Source: Emiliania huxleyi CCMP1516
Lineage: Eukaryota; Haptophyta; Isochrysidales; Noelaerhabdaceae
Direction: 5' to 3'
NCBI RefSeq assembly: GCF_000372725.1
Contig: NW_005198611.1
Location: forward strand, 512,679-576,678
Length of the DNA stretch: 64,000 bases
Below, piece by piece: positions 38,401 through 49,030 of the stretch. Position numbers and translations under genes: made by a program. Positions within the stretch are counted from its first letter, which is position 1. Each line of letters begins with the position of its first letter. Under the pieces are notes generated by a model. That model searched no databases, was not told the origin of the DNA, and saw only the letters and a program-made list of their open reading frames with translations.

Positions 38401-41400
38401 CCGGCGCTCGTGCAATCAGAGCACGCCTCGCAGGAGCCGCTGTTGACATAGTCAAAATTGCAGAAGGCGTCGCTCGCGCACGGATTGCTCACGGAGCAGG
38501 CATCGCCAGGGCCGCCTGGAGAGCGACATTGGGGACAGGTGTGTGTGTGTGTGTGTGTGGGGTGGGGGGTGGGGGGTGGGGGGGGGGGGGAGGCAGTGGC
38601 TGTGGCCCGGGAGGGGGAGGGAGGGGCAGGGGGAGGTGGAGGGCAGCGGCGACGGCGACGGCGGCAGGGTGAAAGTGACGGCGACGGCGACGGGGACGGC
38701 GATGGCAGGGAGGGCGGCAGGGAGGGGGAGGGCGGCGGCGACGGCGACGGGGGCACCCGACGGCGACGGCGACGGCGACGGCGAGGGAGAAGGTGAGGCC
38801 GACGGGCTTGGGCCAGGGCCAGGGCCGGGGCCAGGCACGGGGACAACCGCGGCTTCCACGGAGACGATGTTGATCGTGCTAGTCCCGGAAGAGAGCTCGC
38901 TCGAGAGCAGGAGTTCTGCTTGGTTTGCTGGATCGTTTATCACAGCCGCGAGGGAGGCCGCCGCAAAAGTGTCGACGATGGTAACAGTGTAGACGATGGA
39001 AGCGCCCTGCAACATGCGGCCTCGGGCGAGACCTGCAGCCTGCGACAGGCGCCTCTGCGGCCCTGTCGTGACCGTGCATGCGGCCTCGGGCGTGACCCCG
39101 AAGCCGAGCGAGAGGTCAATGATGACGGCGCACATGACCACCTCCGACACCAGCGGCTCCGGGGGACTCTGCGTGATGATCAGCTGGAGCGCTTCGAGAG
39201 GCGGCGGCGGCGACGGCGGCGGCTGCGGCTGCGGCGGCAGGGACGGCGGCTGCGCAGCCCAGCACACCTGGAATTAGGGGGCATAGGGGCTTGGGCACCG
39301 GGTTTGGGTGAGCGCGAGAGCTCAGAGGGCAGTGTGCGGGGAGCCGGAGATGCAGAGGGGAGAGCGCGCGCGCCTTCCAGCCTGACTCGGTGACCTCCCC
39401 GTCAGAGACCCACGTCATGGTCCCATCCGACGGCACGACCCCGGCCGGGCCCGAGGTGCCGCAGTACTTCACGCCGTTGACGACGAGGTGGGCGAAGGGG
39501 CAATCGTTTGTGGGGTCGCCGTCGCCGTCGTAGTCGTAGTAGGAGTATTCGTCTCCCTCCACGTCAAAGGCGATCACGTCCAGCGCGACGGGCGGCAAGC
39601 CAGTGATGTTGCAGCCCTCGAGGTTCGGGTAGTCGTTTGGGAATTCGGGCGAGGTGGCGCACGAGCCGCCGTCGGTGATCAAGCACGGCGGCTGCACCAC
39701 CACTGGCGGCGGCGGCAGCGGCGGCGGACGCGGGGGCGACGAAGGCGGCAGCGAGGGCGGGGAGGGCGGCGGGGTAGGTGGCGGGGAGGGGGGCGGCGAT
39801 GGTGAGGATCCCAGCATGATGTGGGCGCCTGGCGCGACGAAGATGTGCGCTTCCCGGCCCTCGCTCACAGCCTTGCGAATCAAGTTGCGGAGTTCATTTT
39901 CTGTCGCGGCGGACGCTTCGTTGGGCCCGAGCGGCGGTAGGGGTGGGAGCGGCGGCGGCGACGGCGGAGAGGGCGGCGGAGAAGGCGGCGGCGGCGGAGA
40001 GGGCGGCGGCGGGGAAGGCGGCGGGGAGGGCGGCGGGGAGGGCGGCGAGGAGGGCGGCGACGGTGGAGCGAGCGGCGGAACGGGCGGCGGGGAGGGCGGC
40101 AAGGACGGCGGCTGCGCAGCCCAGCATACCTGCGGAAGGGGGGGAGGGGGGGGTCGCGAGAGCTGAAGAGAGGGCAGTGTGTGGAGAGCCCGAGACGCAG
40201 AGAGGAGAGCGCGCGCCTTCCAGCCTGACTCGGTGACCCCATCGTCAGAGACCCACGTCATGGTCCCATCCGACGGCACGATCCCGGCCGGGCCGGAGGT
40301 GCCGCAGTACTTCACGCCGTTGACGACGAGGTAGTCGTTGGGGCAGGGCGCTATTACCCCTCCCCCACACACGCAGCACGTATCGGTGGCCATGCCCTCG
40401 CCGTTGTAATCAGTATTGCCATAGTCTTCGCACCAGCCGTTGGCTGAGTAAGCGTCACACCCGTTGGTGCCGTCGAACCAAATATCTCCAGATAATGCAC
40501 CCGGGAGATCCGTGCATGTTGGCGACAGCTCCTCCCCCAGAATCTCACAGCAGGTGTCACAGGAGCCGTCACAGGCTGGGCATTGAGGGCAGTAGCCGCA
40601 GAGCCCTTCGCTCACACAGTGAGAGAGCTGTCGGCCGTGTTTTGGCTCCGGCGCCTTCACGTGAAGCCGCGCGGAGAGCCGCCGTCCACCCCCCCCTCCC
40701 TCCACATCAAAGGCGATCACCTCCAGCGCGGCCTGCGGCAAGTTGTAGATGGTGCAGCCCTCGTTGACCGGGTAGTCGTTCGGGAAGTCGGGCGAGGTGG
40801 CGCACGAGCCGCCGTCGGTGATCAAGCACGGGCCGGTGGCGCAGACGTCGCCGAGCGGGCATGGCGGCAGGGGCGGCGGCGGCAGCGGCGGCAAGGCCGG
40901 TGGAGAGAGCGGAGGGAGGGGGGCGAGGATGAAGGTCGCGCTGCCGTAGGATCCGGAGTCGAGCGTGAACGTATAGCCCGCACCCTCCCACAAGTTTCCG
41001 TTCCAGCCGTCGCCGTACGAGTCGTACATGTCGAGCGTGCACTCGCCGGGCGGCGCGGACAGGGTGCCGGAGTAGGGGGACCCTCCACTGCCGATCAACC
41101 CGCTGCTGCACGTCAGGTCCCACGACACCTCGGTCTCCCAGCTGCCGCCACCCACGGTGACCTGGAACTCGATTGGGGGGGCCGGTGGAGCGAGCGGCGG
41201 CGGCGGCAGGGACGGCGGCGAAGGCGGCAGGGACGGCGGTGGTGGCACCATGGAATAGCAGGTGTACTCCTGACAACACGCCGAAGTTTCTGCCGCTAAC
41301 TGGCCGGAGCTGGTGAGGTAGCGAACACAACGCGGATGGCCCGCAACCTTGCAGCCGTCGTCGTTCTCATCAGGGCTAGCGGCCCACGCAATGGCTGCGC

Positions 41401-43467
41401 AAGCCGCGTCGACTTGGCAGAGCGCCTTGCACTCGAACAAGGCCTGGCAGCCGGTGATGGAGGGGAAATCAAAGGTGTTGGTCGCTTGGCCCGCCTCGCG
41501 GCAAATCCCTGTTCCAACAATGAATGTCGGCGCGAGAGGCGGCAGGGACGGCGGAGGCAGGGACGGCGGCGGCGAAGAGGGCGCCACGCACGCGCTGTTG
41601 CAGTCGCTCGCGCCGGCAGCGGGCAAGCCGCACGTGTCGCACGTGAATCCGGCGCTCGTGCAATCAGAGCACGCCTTGCAGGAGTCGCTGTTGCCGTCGT
41701 CAAAGTTGCAGAAGGCGTCGCTCGCGCACGGATTGCTCACGGAGCAGGCATCGCCAGGGCCGCCTGGAGAGGGGGAGGGGGAGGGGGAGCCGTCGTCGTC
41801 CCAAATCCCAGAGCTGACCTCGCCAGAGCCAGAGCCAGCCTCCCAAAATCCGGAGCCCTGCTCGCCCGAGCCAACCTCGGCAAATTCGGGTGACGGCGAC
41901 GGCTCGGGTGACGGCGACGGCTCGGGAAACTCGGGAAACGGCTCGGGTGACGGCGACGGCTCGGGTGACGGCGACGGCTCGGGCGACGGCGACGGCTCGG
42001 GAAACTCGGGAAACGGCTCGGGTGACGGCGACGGCTCGGGTGACGGCGACGGCTCGGGAAACTCGGGAAACTCAGGAAACGGCTCGGGTGACGGCGACGG
42101 CTCGGGCGACGGCGGCGACAGCGGCGGGTTCGGTGGTGGAGAGATCGGTGGTGCCGCTGGTGTGCCGCATACGCCCTGCAGGAAGAAGAGGATCACAATG
42201 CCAACTCGGAGAGCACGCGTGCTGGAGAGCAAAGGCACGGAGATCGCTGCGTGGCTGCGGCCCTCCACCCTCTTCTTCTTGACCTGCCCACGTAGCAGCG
42301 GCTCAAGGCACGCTGAGAGGAGCAGCGCCAGCACGGCCGCACAAGGGTGGAGAAAGAGCAGCGAGGCGGCGACCTGCGGCGCCGCGAGCCACGAGATGGC
42401 GCTCGCAAAAAAACCAGCAGGCGCCGCCGCCGCGCCGGCGAGGCACGCCGTGGCGGCAGCGAGGCAGACGGTGGCGGACGAGGCCGCGCCGCGAGCCCCC
42501 TTTCCGCTCGCCGCGAGCAGCCCGGAGGCGCCGCAAGCGATGGCGAGGAAGACGAGGAGCAGCGCGGCGACGGCCACGCGGACATGTGCGGCGGATGGTG
42601 GCAAGGCGACCCGCCCGGCTGCTCCCGCGCCGACGAGGCCTCCTGTGTTCCGGGCCTTCCCAGCAGCGCTTGCGGGCCACACACACTCGGGCACGTGGTT
42701 CACGGACAGGGTCGCCGGCACGGTGCCGCGTCCCCGAGCGTTGATCTCGGCGGCCGGCTTGATCGCATTGTACTTCATGGTCGAGGCCTCGAAGGCCACG
42801 CCGCACAAGACGAGCACGGCGATGAGGTAGATGAGGGGCGTGCTGCCGCCGGCCGGGGTCAGGACCTCGTCCTTCTCCGCGTTCTTCGAGCGCTTCTGCC
42901 CCTCAACCTTGTTTGGGCCGACCTTGCTGGCCGAGGAGCCACCCGACCGAAGCTGGAAGCAGAGGAGCGCGAGGAGGCACCCCAGCACGAGGGCGCCCAC
43001 GAGGCGGGACCCGGGAGCGCCCCTCTCCCTTTTCTGACCACCATCACGCGGGTCACCGCCGCACGGACTGGTCGAGCCGCCCCCACTCACCGTCAAGTCG
43101 GGCAGCGCGGTGAGCGCCGCCTCTGTCGAGTGCCGGAGGTTGATGCGGGCGACGTGCTTGAGCGAGTCCGAGCCCTCGATCACCGTCTCAAGGGTCTCGC
43201 GAGGGACAATCGCGTCCGGCGGCGGCTCGGTCGACAGCTTCGCAGGTTGGGACTCGAAAAGCGTCGTCCGCCCGCCGCTCGCAAAATCTGGCGTGCACGC
43301 AGGAGCCGTGAGGAAGGGAGGCACCGACGCGGGCTGCCGTGCGGTTGACGACGGCGGGGTGGCCACGACGGCGAGGATGCAGATCATGAGAAGCGAATGG
43401 CGGCGGTTTGAGAGAGCGGGCAGGTTGTGGCATTCGAACGTCGTCGGATCGCTCGAGACGCTCGTCA
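32498..43467 (-). CDS. giant GCC2/GCC3 - multi-TM - TIR surface receptor
   Basis: Probably one plasma-membrane protein of about 3,000 residues; start ATG 43467, stop 32498-32500. Order: hydrophobic leader; several TM helices (about 42170-42970); Pro/Ser/Glu repeats (SPSPEPFPEF, 41880-42120); Cys module GGPGDACSVSNPCASDAFC (41590-41770); PAN-like segment; a DSYGDGWNGN domain (about 40930-41150); two CUB-like modules (DGGSCATSPxFPNDYP). A second Cys module (38335-38525), a right-handed beta-helix (37640-38270) and about ten GCC2/GCC3 repeats (35960-37590) follow. Next come a TM core (33980-35690; YYWWEALELARKLVLTGAVL, RPYNRVEDDVLAVATSLVLL) and a TIR domain (about 33420-34090): WHLFNSHIWSTGQ, MLLLPGVKIFLDVDDLKDIG, MILFFLSQGYFRSKNCLREV. 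The Glu after NCLR sits where TIR NADases have their catalytic Glu. Exact GC-AG introns: 40216-40130 and 39373-39268. It could instead be two genes split near 38.5-39.2 kb. Confidence 0.8.
38530..38815. repeat. simple-sequence block inside the receptor gene
   Basis: A GT dinucleotide tract followed by poly-G and GACGGC/GGGGAGG repeats (+ strand). It lies between the exon ending in [12 protein letters not shown] sequence and the exon starting GGPGDACSV, and is best read as Pro-coding sequence plus intron. The frame cannot be followed safely through it, so this is the least certain join in the receptor model. Confidence 0.6.
41880..42120 (-). repeat. coding minisatellite, SPSPEP/FPEF repeats
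   Basis: Units GGCTCGGGTGACGGCGAC and GGCTCGGGAAACTCGGGAAA (+ strand) alternate in higher-order blocks. In the receptor frame they encode SPSPEP and PFPEFPEP. Near-identity of units suggests recent slippage or unequal exchange, so length is probably polymorphic. Likely an extracellular stalk. Confidence 0.85.
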
Positions 43468-43731
43468 TTTTCTTTTTTTTCGAGTCTCGAGTAAACCCTC
43501 TACCCACCACGCACCAAGGACCACACATATGTCGAATATTGTGCGGCCCGACTCAACAGGATCGAATGCACTCCCACACGGTGCTCCAAGTGCTCCAGGC
43601 ACCAAAGCTAGCGGCAAGACCTCCTCCGCACACTACGGCTATCGCTAGGATCCCTACCTGATGAAGCTCCGGTGCGCGGCGACTCTTCTCGTAGCGCAGC
43701 GCCATACCTCTGCTCTCTCCACCTATTTGAT

Positions 43732-44400
43732 CTACTCGTCCTCCAGCTCGAGAACCGCTCGCTCAAAGAGCTGTGGGCTCAGGGCACCGCCGTCAAGCGC
43801 CTTTTGCAGGAGCGCGAGCCGTGCTGCTCTTTCTGCACGGGCAGGCGCGGCGGCGGCGGCGGGAGCGGCGGCGGGAGCGGCGGCGGGAGCGGCGGCGGGA
43901 GCGGCGGCGGGAGCGGCGGCGGGAGCGGCGGCGGGAGCGGCGGCGGGAGCGGCCGCTGCAGGCGCCGCCTGCTTCTTCTTCTTCCCGCCGAAGATGTTGT
44001 CCCAGTTGTTGGAGAACTGCTTGGAATAGCCCCAGCCGTTCTCTGTCGGTTTGAAGGCGATGTCGGTCGAGTGGAGGCGATCTGCCGCCGCCGCAGGCGC
44101 CGCCGCCGCGGGCGCCGCCGCCGCGGGCGCCGCGGGCGCGGGTGCTGGCGCGGGCGCGGGCGCCGGAGCAGCAGCCGGCGCGGGCGCTGGAGCGGAGCAC
44201 AACAGCCGCGACGATCGCAGGCGATGCTGCACGCGCAGGCTCGAGGCTCGTAGCAGCATGGCCGCTTTGTGTACCTCGAGGCCGCCTACCTCGAGGCCGC
44301 CTGTCCAACGAGGGCCCAAGGGAACGCAGTCGGCTTTCTTTTTGGCGGGCAACGGCTCAAGCAGAATTTCCTGCCGCGCGGATTTCTTCTTGGGCGGCAC
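43732..44400 (-). CDS. Ala/Pro-rich protein with GWGYSK motif
   Basis: The frame runs from about 44400 (VPPKKKSARQEILLEPLPAK, first codon GTG, so the true start is uncertain) to the TGA at 43732. An in-frame ATG at about 44260 starts MLLRASSLRVQHRLRSSRLL, which looks like a mitochondrial presequence and is a serious alternative start. A conserved-looking core HSTDIAFKPTENGWGYSKQF, SNNWDNIFGGKKKK (about 43990-44075) is flanked by long Ala/Pro low-complexity tracts. The tract at 43860-43955 is a perfect 12 bp tandem repeat (GGGAGCGGCGGC). The C-terminus is LALLQKALDGGALSPQLFER. Family not recognised. It is divergent to the BRAP2-like gene with a very short or overlapping 5' region. Confidence 0.5.
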   Translation of the reverse strand: MPPKKKSARQEILLEPLPAKKKADCVPLGPRWTGGLEVGGLEVHKAAMLLRASSLRVQHRLRSSRLLCSAPAPAPAAAPAPAPAPAPAPAAPAAAAPAAAAPAAAADRLHSTDIAFKPTENGWGYSKQFSNNWDNIFGGKKKKQAAPAAAAPAAAPAAAPAAAPAAAPAAAPAAAPAAAPAAAAAPARAERAARLALLQKALDGGALSPQLFERAVLELEDE

Positions 44401-44491
44401 CGCCAGGCGCTTGGAGCAAGCGGCCGGGCCAGCCCTTACACCCGGAACACCAAGATCTCGCGTGGTAGCTCGTTATTTTGGCGCGCTGTAT

Positions 44492-47427
44492 ATGTACAAG
44501 CTCCGCTTCACTGCCGAGACCGAGGCGGAGCTGCTGCGGGCGCAGGCTGACGAGGCCTACTTTCCGACCGTCGTCATCGACCGTGCCGTGCAGTGCGATC
44601 CGCTTGCAGAGTCGGGCTGGCCACAGCTCGGCGACGGCAGCGGCGGCGGCGGGGCTGGCGCCGCCGCCGGCGAGGTGGCACCCTTTCAGTCCCTCGCGCG
44701 CCGCGAGGAGCGGCCATCCTCCTCGTCGCTCGCCGCGCTCGACGAAGTCGGCCTCTGCTTCAGCGGCGGCGCCTCCTCTCCGGCGTTCGGCGGGTCTTCG
44801 CCTCCGGTGCGGTCGGGCGGGCCGTCGCCGGCGCCGTGGAACCTCGACGAGGAGGAGGTCGGCGAGGCGGAGGAGGGCGGCTCCGTCGAGCGGGTCGTGC
44901 TGCCTCTCTACTCTGGCCACCCGAGCGCAGAGCTGTGCGCGGGCAGCGTGTCCTTCTACCGGTTCGAGCACCCTGCCGGGGTGCTCTCGCTCTCGCCGCC
45001 GCCGCTCCGCTCCAACGTGCTCGCCATGCTCAACGTCCCCACCTCGATGACCGCCGCCGAGCTCCTCCGCTTCATCGGCGCGTATCTGCGCTGCATCAAG
45101 CGGGCGAGGCTGGCGCGCCATCCCGGCTGTGTCTCGGATCGATCTCGGCTGCAACCTCGGCCGCACCTCGGCCGCACCCTCGGCCGCACCCTCGGCCGCA
45201 CTTGGCGGCAGGTGCGTGACGCGGCTCGGCCGCACGCCTGCTGCGTGCTGCTGCAGTTCGTGTCGAGCGGCCTCGCGGAGCACCTCTGGCGTGAGTTTCG
45301 CAGACATGTCCAGGACAGGTCCATGACATGTCCGACGCACTTCCCGTAGGAGCGCTTCCGGCGCGACTTTCACGGCCGGCGCTTCAACTCGCTCGAGCCA
45401 GAGGTGCAGCCGAGATGCAGCCGAGATGCAGCCGCCTGAGATCTCCCGAGATCACCCGAGATCACCCGAGATCGCCCGAGATCACCCCGGCAGGTGCTGC
45501 TCGCAGTGCACGTCGCCGAGATCGAGTTTGCCAAGCCGCAGCCGCCGCCGCCGCCCGACGTGCGCGTCTCTCTCCACTTGCTCGTCACGACGCTGCAGCG
45601 CGGCATCGACGGCGCGCTGCAACCCGCAGGTGGCGCCGAGACACTTCCTAGACTCTTCCTAGACACTTCTGGGAAGCGCCGCCGAGGCACTCCCTAGACA
45701 CTTCCCAGACACTTCCTAGACAACTTCTGGGAAGTGCTGCGGCGTGGCCACCCGCCGGCGGGTGGCGCGAGGTGCACGTCCACGACACGTCCACGACACG
45801 TCCACGACACGTCCACGACGCGTCCCACATAGGCACGCCCGCCGGCTGGTCTGGGGAGACGGGCTCGGAGCGGACGCCGAGGTCCGGCAAGGAGCCGCGC
45901 AGCCCGGCATGTCCATGACACGTCCATGACACGTCCATGACATGTGCACAGGACCGGCAAGGAGCCGCGCAGCCCGGCGTTCGAGGAGTGGCCGGCATCG
46001 CGCGAGGAGGAGAGGCAGCTGCAGGCCGAGAGCCAGCCGAGAGCCAGCCGAGAGCCAGCCGAGAGCCAGCCGAGAGCCAGCCGAGAGCCAGCCGAGCTGT
46101 AGCCGAGCGGTAGCCGAGCTGTAGCCGAGTGGTAGCCGAGCTGTAGCCGAGCTGTAGCCGAGCTGTTGCCGAGCGGTAGCCGAGCGGTAGCCGAGCGGTA
46201 GCCGAGCGGTAGCCGAGCGGTAGCCGAGCTATAGCCGGGTTCGTGCTCCCTCCGGGTCTGCTCACCCGCGTGCATGTGCCCACTGCATGTGCCCGCCCCC
46301 TTGGGAGTGCCGTGGAGCTCTCACGGGGGAGAGGAGATGCGAGGGACAGCCTGGCGCCTGCCCCACTGGCTCTGGGCGTGCGGAGACACGCACGCCTGGC
46401 CTTGCCCCTGGCCTTGCCCCTGGCCTTGCCCCTGACCTTGCCCGCGCCGCCCCCCCCCCCCCTCCAGAACCGAGTCGACGGCAAGCTGGTCGAGCTGCCT
46501 CACCCGGGCGGCGACGCGGGCGGCCGCGCACCGGCTGCGCGGGGCGACTCGCGAGGGCAGGTGGGCGCGGCGGCGCTCGCGGTGGAGCGGCGGTGTGGGA
46601 CGGCGTCTCTTCACCCGTGGTTGGTATGAACAGGTGGACGCGGCGGCGCTCGAGATGAAGCAGCGGCGGCTTGAGGACGAGCACGAGGCGCGCGGCGGCG
46701 CGAGTGTGCTTCCCTGCCGTGGACAGCGCCTCTTCACACCGGAGGGTGCGAGCAGGCGGTCGTGCACGAGTACTCGCTGCTCCTCACCGGGCGCGGCTGC
46801 CTCGAGCTGCGGCGGCAGCGCTTCTCCTTCTCCCCCCCCCCCCGGGACCGTCCCCCGGACCGCCCCCGTAGGCAGCTCGAAGTGCAGCGGCAGCATTTCG
46901 AGGCGCAGCTCGAGGCCGCCACCCGCGCGCACGCGGCCGTCGCCGCCGAGCTCGAGGTGCCCGCCGAGCTTGTCCTTTCGCCGAGCCGCGGACGGCGTCT
47001 CTTCACGGCGCAGCGCGGTGAGTAGGCGTCCGTCGAGCGGCAGCGTGCCGAGCTGCGAGGGAGGGCAGAGCAGGTGGAGCGGAAGGCGCATGCGCAGGCG
47101 AGGCGGAGCGCCGCGTCAGACGCGCTGCTCTCCAGCGTGCGCGGCGACCTCGCCTTCAACAAGCAGCTCAACGAGCAGCTCGTCGCCAACCAGGCAGAGT
47201 TTGCGGCGCAGGCCAAGGCGGCCGGCGAGCGGGAGGCGGCGCTGCAGGGCCAGGTGCGCGAGCTCGAGGAGCAGCTGCGCGACATGTCCATCCACCTCGA
47301 GGCGCAGATGAAGATGCTCGAAGTGCAGGCGGCCGAGGGCGGCGCGGCGGCCGAGCTCAACGGGGCGCACGTGATGCCCGGGGAGCCGCCGCCCGCGCGG
47401 AAGGGGCGCCGCGGGAGGAAGGGGTAG
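44492..47427 (+). CDS. BRAP2-like protein, RING/UBP part not seen
   Basis: Related to BRCA1-associated protein 2, a cytosolic RING E3 ligase and Ras-pathway scaffold. ATG at 44492 (MYKLRFTAETEAELLRAQAD). The BRAP2 domain is clear: SVSFYRFEHPAGVLSLSPPP, SNVLAMLNVPTSMTAAELLR, FIGAYLRCIKRARL (to about 45115), then CCVLLQFVSSGLAEHLWREF and FHGRRFNSLEPE. HVAEIEFAKPQ follows near 45500. Later exons match the C-terminal part: NRVDGKLVELPHPGG (about 46465), VVHEYSLLLTG (about 46757), QLEVQRQHFEAQLEAATRAH (about 46873). A coiled coil reads LLSSVRGDLAFNKQLNEQLV and the end is KGRRGRKG with TAG at 47427. No Cys/His-rich RING or ZnF-UBP sequence is seen between 45550 and 46460, which is mostly minisatellites. 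Either exons are missing from the assembly or this paralogue lost them. Confidence 0.75.
45640..45960. repeat. minisatellites in BRAP2-like introns
   Basis: Two types in succession: CCTAGACACTTCC-like units (45645-45735), and CACGACACGTC / CATGACACGTC units (45775-45830, 45907-45950). Both face the direction of transcription. The first type also occurs in AMPK alpha and, on the opposite strand, in AMPK gamma. Confidence 0.8.
45884..45978. repeat. 25 bp direct repeat flanking a short insert
   Basis: CCGGCAAGGAGCCGCGCAGC followed by CCGGC is present at 45884-45908 and 45954-45978, offset exactly 70 bp. The interval ends GTGCACAG just before the second copy (with GA between). The protein frame around it (SGKEPRSPAFEEWPASREEE) uses one copy, so a 70 bp tandem duplication appears to have created an intron or duplicated a splice acceptor. 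Confidence 0.75.
46020..46235. repeat. CCGAGAGCCAG / TAGCCGAGC array
   Basis: Tandem 11-mers AGCCAGCCGAG (46020-46100) pass into 11-12-mers GTAGCCGAGCTGTAGCCGAG and CGGTAGCCGAG (46100-46235). It lies in a BRAP2-like intron, and the AGCCGAG core is shared with arrays in AMPK alpha and Aha1 introns. Confidence 0.85.
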
Positions 47428-47459
47428 AGGTGGAGATGGTTCGTGATGGCAGCGTGAGA

Positions 47460-47675
47460 TGTAGGTAGATCTCGACCCCCAGAATCTTTCGCGTTCTTTC
47501 ACCGTTTACTGGAAAAGCGATCAAGGCCTGTCTGTATGTATGTAGGAAGGTGAAGAACATTTGGGGGGGGGGGGGCTGCCAGGACTCCCAAGAAAAAGTG
47601 CACCGCGGCGCGGGAAAGGAGTCTCCAACAGTCTCCACTTTCCCGTCCACGCGGGGCCAAACGCTGCCAAGAGTT
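47460..47675. other. intergenic with dispersed-repeat sequence
   Basis: Contains TGTATGTATGTAGGAAGGTG followed by AAGAACAT, related to the AGGTAGAAAGGTGAAGAACA sequence at 4380 and 6290, then poly-G. A near-duplicate pair TCCCGTCCACG...CCAAACGC (47641 and 47686) lies at the start of the next gene. Confidence 0.5.
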
Positions 47676-47679
47676 CTCC

Positions 47680-49030
47680 ATGTTCCCGTCCACGCCAAAC
47701 GCCGCGCTCGGTGGCACCACGCCCGCCACAAAGAAGAGGCCGCACGAGTTGGAGCCGGAGTCCAGCTCGGCGTACTCGGACCGGCCGCCCAGCAAGGCTG
47801 CACGCACTGGGCGCTGGCGGCCTTGACGGGGGCGTGTCTGACGTGAAGGAGTCCGCCACCAAGCCCGCCGCAGCCGAGGAGTCCGCCGCCGAGGAGGCCG
47901 CCACCGAGGAGGCCGTCGCCGAGGGGTCCGCCACCAAGGAGGCCGCCACCAAGTCCGGCGGCGGCGGCGGCAGCAGCGGCGGCGGCGTGTCTGAGGTCGA
48001 GACGCAAGTTGCCAGGATCGAGTCTGCCGCTGACACCCTCAAAACCCTCGGCGCGGACGCTCTCAGCTCTGGTACAGCCGAGCGGCTGCGGAAGGTCGAC
48101 ACGCTTCTTTGGACGCTGCGGCAATCCTTCGTGCAGCAGGAGGCGGCGAGGAAGCAGGCTGCGGCTGAACGTCCCACCGACGACACCTTCGGCGCCACCT
48201 TCGGCACCGTCGGTTGTCCCCGCGTCCGGCTCGAGCTCGACATCGTGGAGCAGATTGTGTTTCAGCTCTCTCCCGAGGACATGGCCGTCGCCGCACGCGT
48301 CAACCGGCACTTTCTGCAGGCCGTCGAGCGCGCGATTCCTGCGCGGCTGCGGCCCCGGCCGCCCCCGCCGAAGCCCAACGAGCCGCAGCTGCCCAACGAC
48401 CCGCGGCGGCGCAACCTCGGCCTCGCGGTCGATGCCGACGAGAAGGTGACGACGGAGCTGCTCTCGCAGCTGGAGCAGCAGGTGGATCAGGTGCCAGCCC
48501 TACTCGAGCGGTCCGAGGTCGACGACCTCTGGACGCTGGGGTCGTTTCACCACTCGGTGCTGCACGCCCTGCTCGACGACGAGAGGCTACTGAAGCTGCT
48601 CGAGGCGGCCGACTTGTCAGGTATGATGGCTTGGCGCATCATGATCAAAGGGAAGCCAACACCTGCGTGGGCCCAGCGGAACAAGTCGGCAGTGAAGGCA
48701 GCATTGCGTGCAAGCGACCCCGTTTTCGATTCGTCGATCCAATCCCACCTGTGCTTGTTGTTCGGCTTGATGCCCACCTCTGTGGCCGAGGAGCACGTCG
48801 AGGACATCGGCGCGGTTCTTGCGCGGATCGCTGGGAGCTCCTGTTCGCCGCTCATGATCGGCATGCTGCTGGATCTCCTCGCAAGGCTGTCCACTCCACA
48901 CCTCGCGCGCATCCGCGCCAAGATCGACGAGTGCTGGAGCGCATGTCAGGCAAACCACGCGTTCAACCACCTCGCGATCGCGCCCAAGGTGCGGGCCCTC
49001 CTCGCCCAGGCCAACGGCACGTCCATCTGA
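47680..49030 (+). CDS. F-box-like protein
   Basis: Probable substrate adaptor of an SCF-type ubiquitin ligase (inference from the F-box-like motif). ATG at 47680 (MFPSTPNAALGGTTPATKKR) begins a short exon with KKRPHELEPESSS. A frame change between about 47770 and 47830 implies an intron or indel before the main frame. The main frame holds acidic Ala/Glu tandem repeats (ESATKPAAAEESAAEEAATE) and a helical segment (VARIESAADTLKTLGADALS). The F-box-like motif follows: ELDIVEQIVFQLSPEDMAVA, ARVNRHFLQAVERAIP (about 48232-48340). A C-terminal helical region (SEVDDLWTLGSFHHSVLHAL...LLDLLARLSTPHLARIRAKI) ends at TGA 49028-49030 and could be an armadillo-like fold. Start and first intron are the weak points. 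Confidence 0.6.

Noticed and set aside
42170-43467. Treating the N-terminal multi-TM part of the receptor gene as a separate gene
   Set aside because: The frame is continuous with the Pro-rich and CUB-like region and no internal Met suits a new signal peptide, although RVGIVILFFLQGVCG looks like one. Kept as one gene with this caveat.
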